DNA of 64,000 nt from Actinomycetospora sp. NBRC 106378 (lineage in GTDB: Bacteria; Actinomycetota; Actinomycetes; Mycobacteriales; Pseudonocardiaceae), in NCBI RefSeq assembly GCF_030269685.1, contig NZ_BSTT01000010.1:124001-188000 (forward strand). The letters are read 5' to 3'. Below, piece after piece: positions 25,760 to 38,087 of this stretch (position 1 is its first letter; every line of letters begins with the position of its first letter). Position numbers and translations under genes: made by a program. Below the pieces are notes generated by a model. It was not told the DNA's origin. It made no database searches and was given only the letters and a program-made list of their open reading frames with translations.

Positions 25760-27055
25760 ATGAGCACGACGACGGTGGGGACGGGGCCCCGCACGGACCT
25801 CGACGGGTCCCTGGCGGAGGTCGACCCCGAGGTGCACGCCGCGGTCGTCGGCGAGCTCTCCCGCCAGCACCGCACCCTCGAGATGATCGCCAGCGAGAAC
25901 GTCGCGCCGCTCGCGGTGATGGCGGCGCAGGGCTCGGTGCTCACGAACAAGTACGCCGAGGGCTACCCGGGCCGGCGCTACTACGGCGGGTGCGAGCACG
26001 TGGACGTGGTCGAGACCCTCGCGATCGAGCGGCTCAAGGACCTGTTCGGCGCCGAGTACGCCAACGTCCAGCCGCACTCCGGGGCGCAGGCCAACGCCGC
26101 CGTGATGGCCGCCCTGCTCACGCCGGGCGACACGATCCTGGGCCTCGACCTCGCGCACGGCGGTCACCTGACCCACGGCATGCGCCTCAACTTCTCGGGC
26201 CGGCTCTACGACGTCGCCGCCTACCACGTCCGCGCCGACGACCACCGCGTCGACATGGACGAGGTCGCCCGGCTCGCCCACGAGCACCGGCCGAAGCTGA
26301 TCATCGCGGGCTGGTCGGCCTACCCGCGCCAGCAGGACTTCGCGGCGTTCCGGCGGATCGCCGACGAGGTGGACGCCTACCTCATGGTCGACATGGCGCA
26401 CTTCGCGGGCCTCGTCGCCGCGGGCCTGCACCCGTCGCCCGTGCCGCACGCCCACGTCGTCACCTCGACCACCCACAAGACCCTCGGCGGCCCGCGGGGC
26501 GGCGTGATCCTCGCGGCCGACCGGTCGCTCGCGAAGCCGCTGAACTCGGCCGTCTTCCCCGGTCAGCAGGGCGGGCCGCTCGAGCACGTGATCGCCGCGA
26601 AGGCCGTCGCCTTCAAGCTCGCGGGCACGCGCGAGTTCCGGGAGCGCTGCGAGCGCACCCTGGCCGGCGCGCGCATCCTCGCCGAGCGCCTCCTCGGCGA
26701 GGCGGGGGTCGGGGTCGTCTCCGGCGGCACCGACGTGCACCTGGTGCTCGTCGACCTGCGTGACCACGAGCTCGACGGCAAGCAGGCCGAGGACCGGCTG
26801 CACCGCGTCGGCATCACGGTCAACCGCAACGCCGTCCCGTTCGACCCGCGCCCGCCGATGGTCAGCTCCGGCGTCCGCATCGGCACCGCCGCGCTCGCCA
26901 CCCGCGGCTTCACCGCCGACGACTTCCGCGAGGTCGCCGAGGTGATCGCCCGGGCGCTCCGACCCGACGTCGGCGAGATCGAGCTCGACGCCCTGGCCTA
27001 CCGCGTCGCCGCGCTGGCCGACCGCCACCCCCTCTACCGGGAGTTGCAGCCGTGA
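25760..27055 (+). CDS. glyA: Serine hydroxymethyltransferase
   Basis: PLP enzyme interconverting glycine plus 5,10-methylene-THF and serine. Seen: MIASENVAP near residue 37, the YYGGCEHVD segment, [14 protein letters not shown] and the PLP-Lys motif [13 protein letters not shown] with Lys240. The 431-residue length is normal. It is the first gene of glyA-soxBDAG, preceded by GGAG, and soxB starts on its stop codon (GTGA). In this setting it joins glycine and methylene-THF released by sarcosine oxidase into serine. It is probably not the housekeeping copy. Confidence 0.96.
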   Translation: MSTTTVGTGPRTDLDGSLAEVDPEVHAAVVGELSRQHRTLEMIASENVAPLAVMAAQGSVLTNKYAEGYPGRRYYGGCEHVDVVETLAIERLKDLFGAEYANVQPHSGAQANAAVMAALLTPGDTILGLDLAHGGHLTHGMRLNFSGRLYDVAAYHVRADDHRVDMDEVARLAHEHRPKLIIAGWSAYPRQQDFAAFRRIADEVDAYLMVDMAHFAGLVAAGLHPSPVPHAHVVTSTTHKTLGGPRGGVILAADRSLAKPLNSAVFPGQQGGPLEHVIAAKAVAFKLAGTREFRERCERTLAGARILAERLLGEAGVGVVSGGTDVHLVLVDLRDHELDGKQAEDRLHRVGITVNRNAVPFDPRPPMVSSGVRIGTAALATRGFTADDFREVAEVIARALRPDVGEIELDALAYRVAALADRHPLYRELQP

Positions 27056-28287
27056 ATTCCCCCGTTCCCCCCGGCGCCGCCCTGCCGGATCACCCCGACT
27101 TCCTCTGGCGGACGCCCGAGCCGAAGCCCTCCTACGACGTCGTCATCGTCGGCGGTGGCGGACACGGCCTCGCCACCGCCCACTACCTCGCGCAGAACCA
27201 CGGCATCACGAACGTCGCCGTGCTGGAGCGGGGCTGGCTGGCCGGCGGAAACATGGCCCGCAACACGACGCTGATCCGCTCGAACTACCTCTGGGACGAG
27301 TCCGCGGCCATCTACGAGCACTCCCTGAAGCTCTGGGAGGGCCTCGAGGACGACCTCGGCTATCCGATCCTGTTCAGCCAGCGCGGCGTGCTGAACCTCG
27401 CCCACACCGAGCAGGACGTCCGCGACTCGGTGCGTCGCGTGGAGGCCAACCGCCTCAACGGCATCGACGCGGAGTGGCTGGGCCCCGACGAGGTCGCGAA
27501 GATCTGCCCGATCGTCAACGTGTCCGACGACATCCGCTATCCGGTGCAGGGGGCCACCTACCAGCCCCGGGCCGGTATCGCGAAGCACGACTACGTCGCC
27601 TGGGGCTTCGCCCGCCGCGCCGACGAGGCCGGCATCGACATCATCCAGGACTGCGAGGTCACCGACTTCGTGGTCGACGGCGACCGGGTCACCACCGTCC
27701 GCACGTCGCGCGGCGACATCGCCTGCGGCACCGTCGCGCTCTGCGCCGCGGGCCACACCTCGGTGCTGCTCGACCGCCTCGGTGTCCGCACCCCGCTGCA
27801 GTCGCACCCGCTGCAGGCGCTGGTCTCGGAGCTGCTCGAGCCCGTCCACCCGACGATCGTCATGTCGAACGCGGTGCACGTGTACGTCTCCCAGGCCCAC
27901 AAGGGCGAGCTGGTGATGGGCGCGGGCGTGGACGGCTACAACGGCTACGGCCAGCGCGGCGCCTTCCACGTGATCGAGCGCCAGATGGCCGCCGCCGTCG
28001 AGCTCTTCCCCGTCTTCGCCCGCGCCCACCTGCTGCGCTCCTGGGCGGGGATCGTCGACGTCACCCCCGACGCCAGCCCGATCGTCGGGCACACGCCGTA
28101 CGCGAACGTGCTGGTGAACGCGGGCTGGGGGACCGGCGGCTTCAAGGCCACGCCCGGCATCGGCTGGGCCTTCGCCGACACCGTCGCCCACGGCCGCCCG
28201 CACCCGCTCGTCGCCCCGTTCGCCCTCGACCGGTTCGTGACCGGCGCGCTCGTCGACGAGCACGGCGCCGCCGGCGTCGCGCACTGA
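27052..28287 (+). CDS. soxB: Sarcosine oxidase, beta subunit
   Basis: FAD/FMN-bearing catalytic subunit of heterotetrameric sarcosine oxidase, which demethylates sarcosine to glycine. The 411-residue sequence has the FAD motif [17 protein letters not shown], the [15 protein letters not shown] segment and the C-terminal [12 protein letters not shown] motif, all characteristic of SoxB. It starts at a GTG overlapping the glyA stop and is followed 34 bases later by soxD. Confidence 0.96.
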   Translation: MNSPVPPGAALPDHPDFLWRTPEPKPSYDVVIVGGGGHGLATAHYLAQNHGITNVAVLERGWLAGGNMARNTTLIRSNYLWDESAAIYEHSLKLWEGLEDDLGYPILFSQRGVLNLAHTEQDVRDSVRRVEANRLNGIDAEWLGPDEVAKICPIVNVSDDIRYPVQGATYQPRAGIAKHDYVAWGFARRADEAGIDIIQDCEVTDFVVDGDRVTTVRTSRGDIACGTVALCAAGHTSVLLDRLGVRTPLQSHPLQALVSELLEPVHPTIVMSNAVHVYVSQAHKGELVMGAGVDGYNGYGQRGAFHVIERQMAAAVELFPVFARAHLLRSWAGIVDVTPDASPIVGHTPYANVLVNAGWGTGGFKATPGIGWAFADTVAHGRPHPLVAPFALDRFVTGALVDEHGAAGVAH

Positions 28288-28321
28288 CCGCCCCGACCCG
28301 CACCCACTTCGGAGAACCGCC

Positions 28322-28618
28322 GTGCAACTGATCACCTGCCCCTGGTGCGGGCCGCGCGAGGAGACCGAGTTCCGCTACGGCGGCCAGGCCGACCTCGCCT
28401 ACCCGGCCGACCCGTCCGCCCTCGACGACGAGCAGTGGGCCCGCTTCCTGTTCTTCCGCGACAACCCCAAGGGCACGTTCGCCGAGCGTTGGTGCCACGA
28501 CGCCGGGTGCCGCCGCTGGCTCCGCGCCGTCCGTGACACCCGCACCTACGTCTTCGCCGAGACGGGCCCCTACGGGTCCTTCCCCCGTCGCTCCGCTCGC
28601 CCTGAGAGGTCCGCATGA
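28322..28618 (+). CDS. soxD: Sarcosine oxidase, delta subunit
   Basis: 98-residue zinc-binding structural subunit. Cysteines C6 and C9 (TCPWCG) and the WCHDAGC group (C58, H59, C63) provide metal ligands. Other family marks are EFRYGG and FLFFRDNPKGTFAERW. GTG start with GGAG a few bases upstream; ends with an ATGA overlap with soxA. Confidence 0.96.
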   Translation: MQLITCPWCGPREETEFRYGGQADLAYPADPSALDDEQWARFLFFRDNPKGTFAERWCHDAGCRRWLRAVRDTRTYVFAETGPYGSFPRRSARPERSA

Positions 28619-31371
28619 GCCGCGTCGACGGGTACGGCCGGATCGACCGCACCCGGACCCTCGCCTTCACCTTCGACGGGGTCGGCTACACCGCCCACCC
28701 CGGCGACACCCTGGCCTCCGCCCTGCTCGCCCACGGCGTGACCACCCTCGGCACGAGCATCCGGCTCGGCCGCCCCCGCGGGGTCATGGGCGCCTGGACC
28801 GAGGACCCGGGCGGCCTGGTCCAGATCGAGGAGCCCTTCCCCGAGCCGATGCTCCTGGCCACCACGGTGGACGTCGTCGACGGTCTCGTCGCCCGCGGCG
28901 TCGCCGGCCAGGGCCGCCTCGCCGAGGTGGCCGACACCGCCCGCTACGACCACCGGCACGTCCACTGCGACGTCCTCGTCGTCGGCGCCGGCCCGGCCGG
29001 ACTCGTCGCGGCCCGCACCGCGGCGCGCGCCGGGCTCGACGTCGTGCTCGTCGACGACCGCCCCACCCCGGGCGGCACCCTCACCGGCACCGAGACCGTC
29101 GACGGCCGCCCCGCGCCGGAGTGGGTCGACGCCGTCGTCGCGGAGCTGGCCGCCGCGCCGCACGTCACGCACCTGCAGGCCACGACCGCGTTCGGGCACT
29201 ACGACGACGGGTTCGTGCTCGCCCTCGAGCGGCGTGGTGAGGGCTCCGACGGCGGTGCCCGGGCGCGGGACCACCGCATCCGGGCCGGTCGGGTCGTCGT
29301 CGCGGCCGGCGCGATCGAGCGCCCGATCGTCTTCGAGGACGACGACCGCCCCGGCGTCATGCTCGCCTCCGCGGCCCGCGATCTGCTCCACCGCCACGGC
29401 GTCCTCGCCGGGCGGGAGGTCGTGGTCTTCACCGTCGACGACAGCGCCTACGCCGCCGCGCTCGACCTCCGGCAGGCCGGCGCGTCGGTCCGGGTGCTCG
29501 ACGGGCGATCCGAGGTCCCGCCGGGGTGGACCCGCCGGTGCGCGGAGCTCGACGTGCCCGTCGAGGCCGGCACCGACGTCCGCGGCACGCTCGGGTCCGA
29601 CCGGGTCCGCGCCGCCCTCGTCGGGGAGTCCCGGCGGGAGGTGCCCTGCGACCTGCTGCTGGTCAGCGGCGGCTGGAACCCCACGGCCCACCTGTTCAGC
29701 CACGTCGGCGGGCCGTTGCGCTGGGACCCCGAGCTCGTCGCCTTCCGTCCCGCGGGGGAGCTGCCCCGCACCACGGTGGTGGGCGCGGCCAACGGCACCT
29801 ACGCGCTCGCGGACGTGCTGCGCGAGGCGGGCGGGGAGGACGCCCCGACCGCCCCGCCGGAGGAGATCACGCCGCGGGGGATGCTCTGGCGCACCGCCGG
29901 TGACCCCGCGCGCCAGTTCGTCGACATCGCCCGGGACGCCACGGTGGCGGACATCGCCCGCGCGGTCGGCGCCGGGATGACCTCGGTGGAGCACGTCAAG
30001 CGCTACACGACGATCGGCACCGCGCACGACCAGGGGAAGACCTCCGGGGTCCTCGCCTCGGGCGTCACCGCGGAACTGCTCGGCCGGCCGGTCGAGTCGC
30101 TCGGCACCACGACCTTCCGCCCGCCGTTCACCCCGGTGCCGTTCGCGGCCCTGGCGGGGCGGGACCGCGGCGACCTCTTCGATCCGGTCCGCACCACCGC
30201 CGTCCACGCGTGGCACGTCGCTGCGGGCGCCGTGTTCGAGGACGTCGGCCAGTGGAAGCGGGCCCGGCACTACCCCGCGCCCGGCGAGGACATGGCCGCG
30301 GCGGTGCTGCGCGAGTGCGCCGCGGTGCGGGGCTCCGTCGGCATCATGGACGGCTCGACGCTCGGCAAGATCGACGTGCGCGGGCCGGACGCCGGGGTGC
30401 TGCTCGACCACCTCTACACCAACCTCATGAGCACCCTGAAGGTCGGCCGCGTCCGCTACGGCGTCATGTGCGGCAACGACGGGATGGTGTTCGACGACGG
30501 GACGGTGCTCCGCCTCGCCGAGGACCGCTTCCTCGTCACCACGACGACGGGCAACGCCGCGCACGTCCTGGACTGGATGGAGGAGTGGCTCCAGACCGAG
30601 TGGCCCCACCTGCGGGTGCGGCTCACCTCGGTGACCGAGCAGTGGTCGATCTTCGCGGTCGCCGGGCCGCGCTCCCGCGACGTGGTCGGGCGCGTCTTCG
30701 GTGACGTCGACGTCTCGAACGACGCCTTCGGCTTCATGACCTGGCAGGACACCACGCTCGACGGCGTCCCGGTCCGCCTCGCGCGCATCTCGTTCTCCGG
30801 CGAGCTGGCCTTCGAGGTCAGCGTCGACGCCTGGCACGCCCCCGACCTGTGGGCCCGGCTCGTCGCCGCGGGCGCCGAGGACGGCATCACGCCCTACGGC
30901 ACCGAGACGATGCACGTCCTCCGCGCCGAGAAGGGCTACCCGATCATCGGGCAGGACACCGACGGCACCGTCACGCCGCACGACCTCGGGATGTCATGGG
31001 CGGTGTCGAAGAAGAAGCCCGACTTCGTCGGGAAGCGCTCCTTCGCCCGCCCGGTCGCCACCGACCCGCAGCGCAAGCAGCTGGTGTCGCTGCTGCCCAC
31101 CGACGCGACGACGACGCTGCCCGAGGGATCGCAGATCGTCGCCCTTCCCGACGACGGGCGGCTGCCGCCACCCCCGGTGCCGATGCTCGGCCACGTCACC
31201 TCCAGCTACCGCAGCGCCGCCCTCGGCCGGCCGTTCGCGCTCGCCCTCGTGGCGGGCGGGCGCGACCGCGTCGGCGAGGTCGTCGGCATCCCCGTCGGCG
31301 ACATGCTCATCGCCGCGCAGATCGGCGGGACCGTCCTGGTCGACCCCGAAGGAGCCCGTCGTGACGGCTGA
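28615..31371 (+). CDS. soxA: Sarcosine oxidase, alpha subunit
   Basis: 918-residue subunit that binds NAD and folate. N-terminal ferredoxin-like segment (residues about 15-100, TFDGVGYTAHPGDTLASALLAHG), a nucleotide-binding domain (VLVVGAGPAGLVAARTAARAG at about 121), and a C-terminal GcvT-like T-protein domain (about 515-918) with GKIDVRGPDA, YGVMCGNDGMVFDDG and the GTETMHVLRAEKGYPIIGQDTDGTVTPHDLG end segment. The T-like domain passes the methyl-derived C1 to THF as 5,10-methylene-THF. Confidence 0.97.
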   Translation: MSRVDGYGRIDRTRTLAFTFDGVGYTAHPGDTLASALLAHGVTTLGTSIRLGRPRGVMGAWTEDPGGLVQIEEPFPEPMLLATTVDVVDGLVARGVAGQGRLAEVADTARYDHRHVHCDVLVVGAGPAGLVAARTAARAGLDVVLVDDRPTPGGTLTGTETVDGRPAPEWVDAVVAELAAAPHVTHLQATTAFGHYDDGFVLALERRGEGSDGGARARDHRIRAGRVVVAAGAIERPIVFEDDDRPGVMLASAARDLLHRHGVLAGREVVVFTVDDSAYAAALDLRQAGASVRVLDGRSEVPPGWTRRCAELDVPVEAGTDVRGTLGSDRVRAALVGESRREVPCDLLLVSGGWNPTAHLFSHVGGPLRWDPELVAFRPAGELPRTTVVGAANGTYALADVLREAGGEDAPTAPPEEITPRGMLWRTAGDPARQFVDIARDATVADIARAVGAGMTSVEHVKRYTTIGTAHDQGKTSGVLASGVTAELLGRPVESLGTTTFRPPFTPVPFAALAGRDRGDLFDPVRTTAVHAWHVAAGAVFEDVGQWKRARHYPAPGEDMAAAVLRECAAVRGSVGIMDGSTLGKIDVRGPDAGVLLDHLYTNLMSTLKVGRVRYGVMCGNDGMVFDDGTVLRLAEDRFLVTTTTGNAAHVLDWMEEWLQTEWPHLRVRLTSVTEQWSIFAVAGPRSRDVVGRVFGDVDVSNDAFGFMTWQDTTLDGVPVRLARISFSGELAFEVSVDAWHAPDLWARLVAAGAEDGITPYGTETMHVLRAEKGYPIIGQDTDGTVTPHDLGMSWAVSKKKPDFVGKRSFARPVATDPQRKQLVSLLPTDATTTLPEGSQIVALPDDGRLPPPPVPMLGHVTSSYRSAALGRPFALALVAGGRDRVGEVVGIPVGDMLIAAQIGGTVLVDPEGARRDG

Positions 31372-31993
31372 ACTGTCCAGCGGGGTCGAGCTCCGCTCCG
31401 CTTCGTCTCCCGTCGTCCTCACCCGCCGCCACCCGCTGGAGGGTCGCCGGGCGACCCTCGAGGCCCTCACCGGCGAGCCCTCGATCACCCTCGAACCCCT
31501 CGTCAGTGCCGTCGACCTGCGCGTCGACCCCGACGGGGGCGCGCCGGAGGCGATCGCCGCGGCCCTCGGCGGCACCCTGCCCCGCTCGCCCGACACGTGG
31601 ACCGAGCTGCCCGACGGCGTCGCGCTGCGCCTCGGCCCCGACGAGTGGCTGCTCACCAGCGCCGCCGCCGACCCCCACCGCTGGGAGGACCGGGTCGACG
31701 CCCTCGCGGCCCCGCACGGCGGGATGGCCGTGGACGTCTCGGCGCAGCGCGTCGGCCTGCGCCTGCACGGCCCGGCCGCCCGCGACCTGCTCGCCTTCGG
31801 CTGCTCGATCGACCTGCGGCCCACCGCGTTCGGCCGCGGCCGCTGCGCCCAGACGCTCTTCGGCCAGGCCGCGGTCCTGCTCGTCGCCCACGCCGAGGAC
31901 GACCTCCGCCTGCACGTCCGCACCTCGTTCGCGGGCTACGTCGTCGACCGCCTCGTCGACACCGCCCGATCCCTCCGGCCCACCCCCGCCTGA
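31361..31993 (+). CDS. soxG: Sarcosine oxidase, gamma subunit
   Basis: 210-residue small subunit of the heterotetramer, recognised from the SoxG pattern LGPDEWLL, the WEDRVDALAAPHGGMAVDVSAQRVGLRLHGPAARDLL core and FGRGRCAQTLFGQ. It contacts the T-like domain of SoxA. It starts at GTG 31361, overlapping the end of soxA by 11 bases, and is followed 29 bases later by dmgO. Confidence 0.93.
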   Translation: MTAELSSGVELRSASSPVVLTRRHPLEGRRATLEALTGEPSITLEPLVSAVDLRVDPDGGAPEAIAAALGGTLPRSPDTWTELPDGVALRLGPDEWLLTSAAADPHRWEDRVDALAAPHGGMAVDVSAQRVGLRLHGPAARDLLAFGCSIDLRPTAFGRGRCAQTLFGQAAVLLVAHAEDDLRLHVRTSFAGYVVDRLVDTARSLRPTPA

Positions 31994-32004
31994 TCCCCGC
32001 CTGA

Positions 32005-34494
<2,490 letters not shown>

Positions 34495-34581
34495 GCGTTC
34501 GGGTACCGCGGCCACCCGTCCACCCTCGACCCCCGTGCGGCGACGTGCACCGCCGCGCGGGCTCCCCCCCGAGAGGCCCCC

Positions 34582-35094
34582 GTGCGGAATCGGACCATCG
34601 AGGCGTACCTCGCGGACCTGGCGTCCCCCCACCCCGTGCCGGGCGGGGCCACCGGCGCCGCACTGCACGCCGCGCAGGGCGCGGCGCTCGTCGCGATGGT
34701 CGCGCGCCGCAGCGACGGCGGCGCCGCGCCGGCCGACGTCGTCGTCCGGATCCGCGAGCGCGGCGACGCGCTCCGGGAGGTCGCCCTGGACCTCGCCGAC
34801 GCCGACGCCGGAGCCGTCGCGATCCGGGTCCTCGAGGTGACCGAGGAGCTCCTCACCCTGGCCGAGACGCTGCGGCCGCTCACGGTCCGCGCCGTCGCGC
34901 CCGGCGTGGCGGCCGCCGCCGAGGCCCTGCGCGCGGCGGCGGGCACGGCCCGGGTGACCGTCGAGGTGGATCTGGTCGACCGCACCGAGCCGACCGCGCG
35001 CGAGGAGCTGCTGGAGGCCGTCGACCACGTCGACGACCTGGTGCTGCGCGCGGCCAAGGTGACCGCCGCCGTGCGGGAGCAGATCGTCAGATGA
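34582..35094 (+). CDS. Formimino-THF cyclodeaminase/cyclohydrolase family protein
   Basis: 170-residue member of the cyclodeaminase-cyclohydrolase (FTCD C-domain, FchA-like) family: N-terminal TIEAYLADLASPHPVPGGATGAALHAA is the family signature. Family members handle 5-formimino- or 5,10-methenyl-THF. Here it probably acts as methenyl-THF cyclohydrolase, linking methylene-THF from SoxA/DmgO to the 10-formyl-THF used by PurU. GTG start preceded by GAGAGG, 87 bases after dmgO; 3' end overlaps the convergent gntR by 8 bases. Confidence 0.8.
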   Translation: MRNRTIEAYLADLASPHPVPGGATGAALHAAQGAALVAMVARRSDGGAAPADVVVRIRERGDALREVALDLADADAGAVAIRVLEVTEELLTLAETLRPLTVRAVAPGVAAAAEALRAAAGTARVTVEVDLVDRTEPTAREELLEAVDHVDDLVLRAAKVTAAVREQIVR

Positions 35095-35761
35095 CCGCGC
35101 GGATGGCCTTCTCGAAGCCCTGGACGTGCTGACGGGCCCGGCGGGCGGCCGCGTCGCCGTCGCCGTCGGCGATGGTGCGCAGGAGGCCCGCGTGCTCCTC
35201 GACGTGCGACACGAAGTCGGGCATCCGGTCGAGGAACAGGCAGAAGATGCGGGTGGCGAGGTTGTCGTAGCGCACGAGCGTGTCCTCGAGGTGCGGGTTG
35301 CCCGCCGCCCGGTAGATCGACCGGTGCACCCGGAGGTCCCAGCGCATCAGCTCGTCGCGGGTGAGGGTCGGGACGTCGAGGGCCTCGGTCGCGTCGGCGA
35401 GCTCCCGCAGCTCGGCCCGGGCCTCGGCGCCGGTCGCGTCGGCGGCACGCCGGGCGGCGAGCGGCTCGAGCTGGACCCGAATCTCGGAGATGTAGGCGAG
35501 GTCGGTGATGTCCACGGCGGTCGCGAAGGTGCCGCGCCGGGCGTAGGAGACGACGAGCCGGTCGACCTCGAGGCGCTTGAGGGCCTCCCGGACCGGCGTC
35601 CGGCCCACGCCGAGCGACGAGACCAGGCCCACCTCGTCGATCGGGGACATCGGCGGGATGTCCAACATGATCAGCTTGTCCTGGATCGCGGAGTAGGCCT
35701 GCTCCGACAGCGACAGCGGGCTGGACGGCGCGTCCGGAGTAACGGTCACGACACCGATCAT
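35087..35761 (-). CDS. GntR family (FadR-like) transcriptional regulator
   Basis: About 224 residues. N-terminal winged helix (residues about 10-75: LSEQAYSAIQDKL, SLGVGRTPVREALKRLEVDRLV) and a C-terminal all-helical FCD ligand domain with conserved His/Asp positions (DLRVHRSIYRAAGNPHLEDTL, HVEEHAGLLRTI). It is divergent from sdaA with the palindromic site 35797-35814 between them, so it probably regulates itself, sdaA, and through related sites glyA-sox and the transporter. ATG 35761 is chosen; a GTG at 35785 is possible. Confidence 0.88.
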   Translation of the reverse strand: MIGVVTVTPDAPSSPLSLSEQAYSAIQDKLIMLDIPPMSPIDEVGLVSSLGVGRTPVREALKRLEVDRLVVSYARRGTFATAVDITDLAYISEIRVQLEPLAARRAADATGAEARAELRELADATEALDVPTLTRDELMRWDLRVHRSIYRAAGNPHLEDTLVRYDNLATRIFCLFLDRMPDFVSHVEEHAGLLRTIADGDGDAAARRARQHVQGFEKAIRAVI

Positions 35762-35780
35762 AACGGGTGGCCGCGCAGTC

Positions 35781-35814
35781 TTCACAGCCTTGCCGTCAAC
35801 TCATATATTAGTTG
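35781..35814. promoter_or_regulatory. sdaA promoter overlapped by GntR-type operator, site 2
   Basis: On the plus strand TTCACA (35781-35786), 17 bases, TATATT (35804-35809) is close to consensus. The palindrome CAACTCATATATTAGTTG (35797-35814; arms CAACT/AGTTG) covers the -10 element. Binding there would block sdaA and, being between divergent genes, could also control gntR itself. Related to the sites before glyA and the transporter. Confidence 0.65.
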
Positions 35815-35847
35815 CGTACGCGAGCGCTCGGCGAGGCGGGAGACCAG

Positions 35848-37221
35848 ATGAGCATCTCGGTGTTCGACCTGTTCACGGTGGGGATCGGACCGTCGTCCTC
35901 GCACACGGTCGGCCCGATGCGCGCGGCCTTCCTCTTCGCCACCCGCCTGCGGGAGTCCGGGGTGCTCGACCGGGTGCAGGGGGTGCGCTGCGAGCTGTTC
36001 GGCTCACTGGGCGCCACGGGCCACGGGCACGGCAGCGTGCCCGCCGTCGTCCTGGGCCTGCTGGGGGAGCAGCCGCACCTGGTGGACCCGGCGTCGACCG
36101 GACCGCTCGTGGCCGCCGTGCGCGCGGAGGGCTCGCTGCTGCTCGCCGGCAAGCACCCGGTCGCCTTCGACGTCGAGGCCGACGTGGTGCTGCACCGGCG
36201 GGCGACCCTGCCCGCCCACAGCAACGGGATGGTCTTCGCCGCCCACGACGCCACCGGCGCCGTCGTCGACCGGCGCACCTACTACTCGGTCGGCGGGGGG
36301 TTCGTCCTCGACGAGGACGAGACCGGCGCCCCGGTGGTGCGCGAGGCGGAGGTGCCCGTCGCACTCCCGTTCGCGAGCGGGGACGAGCTCGTGTCGCGGG
36401 CGTGCACGGCGGGCCTGCGGATCAGCGACGTGGTGCTCGCCAACGAGGCCGCCTGGCGCCCGGAGCCGGAGACCCGCGCCGGGCTGCTGCACCGGTGGGC
36501 GGTGATGCGGGAGTGCGTCGAGCGCGGGTCCACCGCCGAGGGCGTGCTCCCCGGCAGCCTGCGGGTCCGGCGGCGTGCGGCCGCCATGCGTCGCCGCCTG
36601 GACCTGGACACCACCGCGGGGACCGACACCCAGCCGGGCGACCACGTCGCGCTGTGGGCGCTCGCGGTCAACGAGGAGAACGCGGCGGGCGGGCGGGTCG
36701 TCACCGCTCCGACCAACGGGGCGGCGGGCATCGTGCCGGCGGTCCTGCACCACGCCGCCCAGGTCCTGCCGGGATTCTCCGACGACCACGTCGTCCGGTT
36801 CCTGCTCACCGCGGGAGCCGTCGGGATGCTGTTCAAGCGCAACGCGTCGATCTCCGGCGCGGAGGTCGGGTGCCAGGGCGAGGTCGGGTCGGCCTGCTCC
36901 ATGGCCGCCGCCGGGCTCGCCGAGCTGTTCGGCGGCACCCCGGAACAGGTGGAGAACGCGGCCGAGATCGGGATCGAGCACAACCTGGGGCTGACCTGCG
37001 ACCCCGTGGGCGGCCTCGTCCAGATCCCCTGCATCGAGCGCAACGCGGTCGCCTCGGTGACGGCGATCACCGCGGCGCGGATCGCCGTGCGCGGCGACGG
37101 CGCCCACCACGTGTCCCTGGACCAGGCCATCCGCACGATGCGCCGGACCGGGGCCGACATGTCGGTCAAGTACAAGGAGACGGCCCGCGGGGGTCTGGCT
37201 CTCACCGTCGTGGAGTGCTGA
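35848..37221 (+). CDS. sdaA: L-serine ammonia-lyase (iron-sulfur type)
   Basis: Converts L-serine to pyruvate and ammonia using a [4Fe-4S] cluster. Single-chain form of 457 residues: N-terminal beta domain [24 protein letters not shown]-terminal alpha domain with [16 protein letters not shown] and [18 protein letters not shown] supplying the cluster cysteines. ATG 35848 follows GGGAG by 5 bases. It completes betaine-to-pyruvate conversion with glyA. purU follows 10 bases later in the same operon. Confidence 0.96.
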   Translation: MSISVFDLFTVGIGPSSSHTVGPMRAAFLFATRLRESGVLDRVQGVRCELFGSLGATGHGHGSVPAVVLGLLGEQPHLVDPASTGPLVAAVRAEGSLLLAGKHPVAFDVEADVVLHRRATLPAHSNGMVFAAHDATGAVVDRRTYYSVGGGFVLDEDETGAPVVREAEVPVALPFASGDELVSRACTAGLRISDVVLANEAAWRPEPETRAGLLHRWAVMRECVERGSTAEGVLPGSLRVRRRAAAMRRRLDLDTTAGTDTQPGDHVALWALAVNEENAAGGRVVTAPTNGAAGIVPAVLHHAAQVLPGFSDDHVVRFLLTAGAVGMLFKRNASISGAEVGCQGEVGSACSMAAAGLAELFGGTPEQVENAAEIGIEHNLGLTCDPVGGLVQIPCIERNAVASVTAITAARIAVRGDGAHHVSLDQAIRTMRRTGADMSVKYKETARGGLALTVVEC

Positions 37222-37231
37222 GGAGACGATC

Positions 37232-38080
37232 ATGACCGGCACGCTGACGCTCACCCTGAGCTGCCCGAACCGCAGCGGCATCGTCCACGCGGTGTCGAGC
37301 CACCTCGCCGCCCGCGGGTGCGACATCGTGGAGCACCAGCAGTTCGACGACGCGGTGCGGCGGCGGCTGTTCCTGCGCACCGAGATCGCCGTGCCCGACG
37401 GCACCTCCGTGGAGGAGGTCGAGGAGGGCTTCGACGCGGTCGCGGCCGCGTTCGACATGGAGCACACGTTCCACCCGGCCCGCCCGGTCCGCGTCCTCGT
37501 CCTGGTCTCGCGGCTCGGACACTGCCTGAACGACCTGATCTACCGCTGGCGCTCGGGCGGGCTGGGGGCCGAGCTCATCGGCGTCGTGTCGAACCACGAG
37601 GACCTGCGGCCGATGGCCGAGGCCGCGGGCCTGCCGTTCGTGCACCTGCCCGTCACGCCGGCGACCAAGGCCGACGCCGAGGCCGAGCTGCTCGCCGTCG
37701 TCGACCGGCTGGACGCGGAGCTGGTGGTGCTCGCGCGCTACATGCAGATCCTCTCGGACACGACGTGCGCTGCCCTGCGCGGGCGGGCGATCAACATCCA
37801 CCACTCGTTCCTGCCCGGGTTCAAGGGCGCCAAGCCCTACCACCAGGCCTACGACCGCGGGGTGAAGCTGGTCGGGGCCACCGCGCACTACGTGACGGCC
37901 GACCTCGACGAGGGCCCGATCATCGAGCAGGAGGTCATCCGGATCGACCACTCCTACGACCCGCACGCCCTGCAGATGGTGGGGCGGGACGCCGAGGCGC
38001 TCGCGCTCTCGCGGGCGGTGCGCTGGCACTGCCAGCACCGGGTGCTGCTCGACGGCCACAGCACCGTCGTCCTGCGCTGA
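37232..38080 (+). CDS. purU: Formyltetrahydrofolate deformylase
   Basis: Hydrolyses 10-formyl-THF to formate and THF, recycling folate loaded by the demethylases. The 282-residue protein has an N-terminal ACT domain (TLTLSCPNRSGIVHAVSSHLA) and a C-terminal formyltransferase-fold domain with INIHHSFLPGFKGAKPYHQAYDRG and ATAHYVTADLDEGPII, which supply the Asn-His-Asp catalytic set. Strong operon link with sdaA (10-base gap, GGAGA before ATG). Known sarcosine-oxidase operons of Arthrobacter/Corynebacterium also include purU. Confidence 0.96.
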   Translation: MTGTLTLTLSCPNRSGIVHAVSSHLAARGCDIVEHQQFDDAVRRRLFLRTEIAVPDGTSVEEVEEGFDAVAAAFDMEHTFHPARPVRVLVLVSRLGHCLNDLIYRWRSGGLGAELIGVVSNHEDLRPMAEAAGLPFVHLPVTPATKADAEAELLAVVDRLDAELVVLARYMQILSDTTCAALRGRAINIHHSFLPGFKGAKPYHQAYDRGVKLVGATAHYVTADLDEGPIIEQEVIRIDHSYDPHALQMVGRDAEALALSRAVRWHCQHRVLLDGHSTVVLR

Positions 38081-38087
38081 TCCCGGA

